16,882 nt of DNA from Acidimicrobiaceae bacterium (lineage in GTDB: Bacteria > Actinomycetota > Acidimicrobiia > Acidimicrobiales > RAAP-2), in NCBI GenBank assembly GCA_003151555.1, contig PLXU01000028.1, positions 8,971-25,852 on the forward strand, read 5' to 3'. A model generated the notes under the pieces. That model was not told the origin of the DNA and did not search any database. It worked only from the letters and a program-made list of their open reading frames with translations. Below, piece after piece: positions 13,464 through 16,882 of the stretch. Made by a program: the position numbers and the translations under genes. How positions within the stretch are numbered: position 1 is the stretch's first letter; each line of letters begins with the position of its first letter.

Positions 13464-14375
13464 ATGGCTAGTTACTTTGTGCTTGGAATTTTCACTGGCC
13501 TTATCTATTCGATGGTGGCCTTGGGCTACACACTGGTATACGGCGTACTGCGACTCATTAACTTCGCGCACAGTGAAGTGCTGATGAGCGGTGGGTTCGC
13601 TGGCTATTTCTTCTTGCGCTTCACCATGCACGCCACCCACATCTCCACACCCGTGCGGGTTTTGATCCTGCTGGGCGGTATCGTGGCGAGCGGGGCGGTC
13701 GGCGCCATCGTCGCCATCGCCATCGAGCGATTTGCCTATCGGCCCCTGCGGCGGCGCAATGCGCCCAAACTCACCTACCTGATCTCCGCGATCGGCGCCT
13801 CGTACTTTCTCTTGAACCTGGCCGGCAAGGAGTTCGGCCGAGACCCATCAGCCACGGCGCAGCCAATCACTCAGAGCTTCTCCTTTACGCTGTGGGGAGC
13901 ACAGATCACCGCGTTCGACCTCGTGCTCCTAGGGGTCACGGCGGTGCTCTTTCTTGTTGTCAACACACTGGTGTCTAAATCCAAAGTCGGGCGCAGCATC
14001 CGGGCAGTCGCCCAGGACGCGGAAACGGCCAGCCTCATGGGCGTCAACGTCAACACGACCATTGCGTCAACCTTCGCCATCGGGGGCTTCATGGGTGGCG
14101 TGGCCGGCCTCTTCATCGCCATGAGTTCCAACGTTGACTACAACATGGGCTTCACGCCCGCGCTCCTGGCGTTCACCGCGGCGGTATTGGGGGGCATCGG
14201 AAACATCCGTGGCGCCATGGTCGGCGGTGTCGTGCTCGGAATATTTATGTACGTCCCGATTTATTGGATTCATCAGCCGTTCTACGAGCCGGTGATCGGG
14301 TTCGCCGTGTTGGTGCTGGTTCTGCTCTTTCGTCCCACTGGTCTGTTCGGTGAGAGCTTGGGGAGGTCAGCGTGA
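13464..14375 (+). CDS. livH: Branched-chain amino acid-type ABC transporter permease LivH
   Basis: LivH is one of two membrane subunits that form the translocation path of HAAT importers. The 303-residue protein has about eight hydrophobic segments. It carries the family's LGYTLVYGVLRLINFAHSEV (20-39), the cytoplasmic coupling loop AVAQDAETASLMGVN (181-195), FAIGGFMGGVAGLF (205-218) and FTAAVLGGIGNIRGAMVGG (237-255). ATG 13464 is preferred over TTG 13461 because GAGAGG lies 5 bases before it. The 126-base gap upstream contains the hairpin and an A+T-rich stretch where an extra promoter could sit, though I cannot define one. Its stop overlaps livM as GTGA, so the two permeases are co-translated. 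Family is certain; substrate is not. Confidence 0.94.
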   Translation: MASYFVLGIFTGLIYSMVALGYTLVYGVLRLINFAHSEVLMSGGFAGYFFLRFTMHATHISTPVRVLILLGGIVASGAVGAIVAIAIERFAYRPLRRRNAPKLTYLISAIGASYFLLNLAGKEFGRDPSATAQPITQSFSFTLWGAQITAFDLVLLGVTAVLFLVVNTLVSKSKVGRSIRAVAQDAETASLMGVNVNTTIASTFAIGGFMGGVAGLFIAMSSNVDYNMGFTPALLAFTAAVLGGIGNIRGAMVGGVVLGIFMYVPIYWIHQPFYEPVIGFAVLVLVLLFRPTGLFGESLGRSA

Positions 14376-16228
14376 AATTCTTCGAACGTATTGCATGGCT
14401 CAAGCTCGACGGGGACGATCTGCGCCTCGGCCTGACGTGCTTCTTCTCGGGTGTGCTGCTCGCGATCATGACGGGGCCAGAGGGGAACCTCGTCCAGCCG
14501 GTCTACGCCTTTCAGCATTCGCTCTTTAGCAGCCACGTGTGGGGATTCTTGATCTTTGGCGTGCTGTTAGCGGCCGCGTCGATCTATCGGCGCAAGGTCC
14601 GCACCGGTGTCATCAGGTCCAGCCGGACCGTGGCCCGGCGCAAACCGCGTGCCTGGCTGTCAGACGTGGTGTTCTCTGCGGATCTAACCACGAAATTAGT
14701 GACGGGCGTCATTGCTTTGATCGCCGCCGTAATCATCGCCGACTTCACGGGTCCGTTCGTGCCGGACAAGATGGGCTTCCACCAAATCTTTAGCCAATTC
14801 AGCCACACCAGAACGTACGGTTACATCGCCATTATCTTTTGGCTGCTCAACGCCTATCGAGTCCGCCGCCATCCCAAGACTCAGTCAACGAGGAGCCCTT
14901 CGTTCTTGGGTTCGCCCGGGGCCATGATTGTCGGCGGTGCGCTCGGCGGTCTCCTGTTCGCGCTGTGCGCCGATCCCTGGCTGCCGGTCCGCTTCAGCTT
15001 CAAGTACTTTGCCCTGCACGGTCCGAGTGACAACGTGTTCTTCCACCATTGGACGACGTACCTGTGGACCCTCGTCGGTCTAATGGTGGGAGTGCAGGCG
15101 GTCAACAAGAAGAAGGCGGCGGCCCGTCCGGCCTCGTCGCGCGTGCGCCGCGTGCGCCACGTGAAGGTGAGCCAAAATACCCGACTCGCCCTCTACGGGG
15201 GCGCACTCTTCGTCGCCGTCGAAATGCCAAAGTTCATCTCGCCCTACTGGCAGGAGAGCATCTTCCAGCAGATTGGAATCTTCTGTCTGCTGGCCATCGG
15301 GCTCAACGTGGTGGTCGGATTCGCGGGCCTGTTGGATCTCGGCTACGTGGCGTTCTACGCGCTGGGCGCCTACACCAACGCCTATCTCACCAACGCGTTG
15401 CCCATTCATCCGCCGTTCGTGTTGAACGCATTTTTTAGCATTCCCTTTGCCATCCTGGTCGCGATGGTGGCCGGCGTCTTACTTGGGCTACCGACGTTGC
15501 GTCTTCGGGGTGACTATTTGGCCATCGTGACGCTGGGCTTCGGCGAGATCATCTACGTGCTGGCGAGCAACTTGACGTCCATAACCGACGGAGCGGGCGG
15601 GACCGGACCGGTCGGGAGTTTCTCGATGCATATCGGATTCGCCCATTTTGCGCTTAATGGTCTCGCTATTACCGACGACCTCAATTTTTACTATCTGCTG
15701 CTCGCCTTCATCGTGCCTATTCTCTTTCTCTTTAATTCGCTCAATCATTCGAAGGTGGGTCGAACGTGGGCCGCCATTCGAGAGGACGAAGTGGCGGCGG
15801 CGTCACTGGGCATCAATGGTCTCAAGTACAAGGTCATGGCCTTCGCCATCGGTGCGTCCACCTCGGGCGTGGCCGGCGTGCTGTCGTCGGTGAAACTGGG
15901 ATCACTGTTTCCCTCGGACTTCGCGCTGCAGGTTTCAATTTTCGTGCTGGTCCTGGTCATCTTCGGCGGCATGGCCTCGATCACCGGCGTCTTGATCGGT
16001 GCGGCCTTCATTGGGTGGATTCTCCAATATCTGATCTTTCACTCCTTCATTGACTATCAGGACGCGGACAAGTTCATGTACCTAGGCGCCATCCTCGTCC
16101 TGACCATGATCTTCCGTCCCCAGGGCATGTTGCCGTCCAAACGCCGACAGCGAGAGTTCCAAGACTCCGACGCGGGGTTAGGATCCGCGGACGCCATGGG
16201 AACTGCGCCTGAGGGGCCGCTCTCATGA
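14372..16228 (+). CDS. livM: Branched-chain amino acid-type ABC transporter permease LivM with long N-terminal membrane extension
   Basis: The C-terminal ~350 residues are a standard LivM permease. The core begins near residue 268, with CLLAIGLNVVVGFAGLLDLG (305-324), the signature LPTLRLRGDYLAIVTLGFGE (373-392), TDGAGGTGPVG (405-415) and the coupling loop AIREDEVAAASLGIN. The whole protein is 618 residues, whereas simple LivM proteins are ~300-350 and E. coli LivM is 425. The extra ~265 residues contain six predicted membrane segments (about 21-34, 54-71, 109-126, 149-163, 184-200, 228-244). Each pair is followed by a basic loop (72-93, 163-175, 246-266). Positive charges on the same side predict N-in topology with three hairpins. 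GTG 14372 overlaps the livH stop; the open frame runs unbroken into the core, so this is a true extension. Role of the extension is unknown. The C-terminal tail is hydrophilic and overlaps livG by ATGA. Confidence 0.92.
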   Translation: MKFFERIAWLKLDGDDLRLGLTCFFSGVLLAIMTGPEGNLVQPVYAFQHSLFSSHVWGFLIFGVLLAAASIYRRKVRTGVIRSSRTVARRKPRAWLSDVVFSADLTTKLVTGVIALIAAVIIADFTGPFVPDKMGFHQIFSQFSHTRTYGYIAIIFWLLNAYRVRRHPKTQSTRSPSFLGSPGAMIVGGALGGLLFALCADPWLPVRFSFKYFALHGPSDNVFFHHWTTYLWTLVGLMVGVQAVNKKKAAARPASSRVRRVRHVKVSQNTRLALYGGALFVAVEMPKFISPYWQESIFQQIGIFCLLAIGLNVVVGFAGLLDLGYVAFYALGAYTNAYLTNALPIHPPFVLNAFFSIPFAILVAMVAGVLLGLPTLRLRGDYLAIVTLGFGEIIYVLASNLTSITDGAGGTGPVGSFSMHIGFAHFALNGLAITDDLNFYYLLLAFIVPILFLFNSLNHSKVGRTWAAIREDEVAAASLGINGLKYKVMAFAIGASTSGVAGVLSSVKLGSLFPSDFALQVSIFVLVLVIFGGMASITGVLIGAAFIGWILQYLIFHSFIDYQDADKFMYLGAILVLTMIFRPQGMLPSKRRQREFQDSDAGLGSADAMGTAPEGPLS

Positions 16229-16882
16229 CCAGCGAAAACATCTTCGAGGTAAAGAATCTCACGCTGCGTTTTGGCGGCGTTACCAGTCTGAGCAATGTCT
16301 CGCTGGAGCAACGTCGAGGCGAACTGCTGGCCGTGATTGGCCCCAACGGCGCGGGCAAGACGTCGCTGTTCAACTGCATCACCGGCGTGTACCGCCCGCA
16401 GGAGGGCTCCATCGATTTTCACTCGGTCAAGCGCGACACCGTCAACATCGTCGGCCGCCAGCCCCACCGCGTGAACCATTTGGGAATCGCACGGACGTTC
16501 CAAACGAGCCGCATGTTCAACGCGCTGACGACGTTCGAGAACATAAAAATCGGCGTGGAGTCGAGGCAGAAGACGGGACCGATCGGGGCGATGTTGCGCT
16601 TGCCCAGGACGCGTCGCGAAGAGCACGAATCCGACGAGCGGACCCTGGAACTTTTAGAGCTAGTTGAACTCACCCATCGCATGAATACCCCGGCGGACTC
16701 GCTGCCCTACGGTGATCGCCGTCGTCTGGAGATCGCCCGGGCCCTCGGCACCGATCCGGAACTGCTCTTGCTGGACGAACCGGCGGCGGGCACCAACCCC
16801 TCGGAGAAACTCGAACTGGCACAGTTGATCCGCAAAATCAACGTAGAGATGGGCACGTCGATCCTGCTCATCGAGCACGACA
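16225..16882 (+). CDS. livG: Branched-chain amino acid-type ABC transporter ATP-binding protein LivG, 3' end outside window
   Basis: LivG is one of two ATPases that drive the HAAT importer from the cytoplasmic face. The frame is open to the window edge: 219 complete codons of an expected ~250-260. Visible motifs are the start FEVKNLTLRFGGV (7-19), Walker A GPNGAGKTS (39-47), the Q-loop Gln93 in IARTFQTSRMF, a signature region LPYGDRRRLEIARAL (160-174), Walker B LLLLDEPAAG (180-189) with NPSE (191-194), and the switch His218 in LLIEHD. The signature has Pro-Tyr-Gly-Asp where LivG usually has Ser-Tyr-Gly-Gln. The TFQTSRMF and AAGTNPSE blocks separate LivG from LivF. ATG 16225 overlaps the livM stop (ATGA), with GAGGGG 8 bases upstream. 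livF is expected just beyond the edge. Confidence 0.94.
   Translation, partial: MTSENIFEVKNLTLRFGGVTSLSNVSLEQRRGELLAVIGPNGAGKTSLFNCITGVYRPQEGSIDFHSVKRDTVNIVGRQPHRVNHLGIARTFQTSRMFNALTTFENIKIGVESRQKTGPIGAMLRLPRTRREEHESDERTLELLELVELTHRMNTPADSLPYGDRRRLEIARALGTDPELLLLDEPAAGTNPSEKLELAQLIRKINVEMGTSILLIEHD

Noticed and set aside
1..16882. Mobile elements, CRISPR arrays, tRNA/rRNA genes, defence or biosynthetic islands
   Set aside because: Every stretch over about 130 bases is explained by a housekeeping gene or by the 11820-12131 promoter region; no transposase, integrase, spaced direct-repeat array or tRNA-like fold was seen.

Overview
This is ordinary chromosomal housekeeping DNA, about 60-65% G+C and almost fully coding, from what looks like an actinobacterium. 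Features that point there are a Gram-positive-type LexA operator (GAAC-N4-GTTC), frequent GTG and TTG starts, stop/start overlaps, and TANNNT elements placed as in leaderless actinobacterial genes. The order miaB-miaA-dapF-hflX-dapC-dapD-dapE-lexA suggests a deep lineage such as Acidimicrobiia, but that is inference. I see no CRISPR array, insertion sequence, phage gene, tRNA or rRNA.

Bases 1-11199 (all + strand) hold the 3' end of ftsK, a D-Ala-D-Ala carboxypeptidase-like protein, thrB with an RhtA/EamA-type exporter, the tRNA-modification pair miaB-miaA, and the lysine/diaminopimelate genes dapF, dapC, dapD and dapE with the ribosome GTPase gene hflX set between dapF and dapC. Most junctions overlap by 1-4 bases. 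The three gaps before thrB, miaB and dapD each carry TANNNT exactly 6 bases before the start codon and lack a well-spaced Shine-Dalgarno. I therefore propose three leaderless sub-operons: thrB-rhtA, miaB-miaA-dapF-hflX-dapC, and dapD-dapE.

lexA lies on the - strand (11196-11819), converging on dapE with the two stop codons sharing CTAG. Its promoter is clear and carries two SOS boxes 41 bp apart, one over the -35 and one near the expected transcription start.

From 12132 to the right edge is a branched-chain-amino-acid-type (Liv/HAAT) ABC importer: a secreted binding protein, a perfect 19-bp hairpin, then livH, an unusually long livM and a livG cut by the window edge. livH, livM and livG overlap.

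The dap genes supply meso-diaminopimelate and lysine through the succinylase route; FtsK and the carboxypeptidase-like protein belong to division and the cell wall. I found no convincing novel system. The points most worth checking are the LivM N-terminal extension of three transmembrane hairpins, the DapF in which Ser replaces a catalytic Cys, the leaderless-start pattern, and the double SOS operator.
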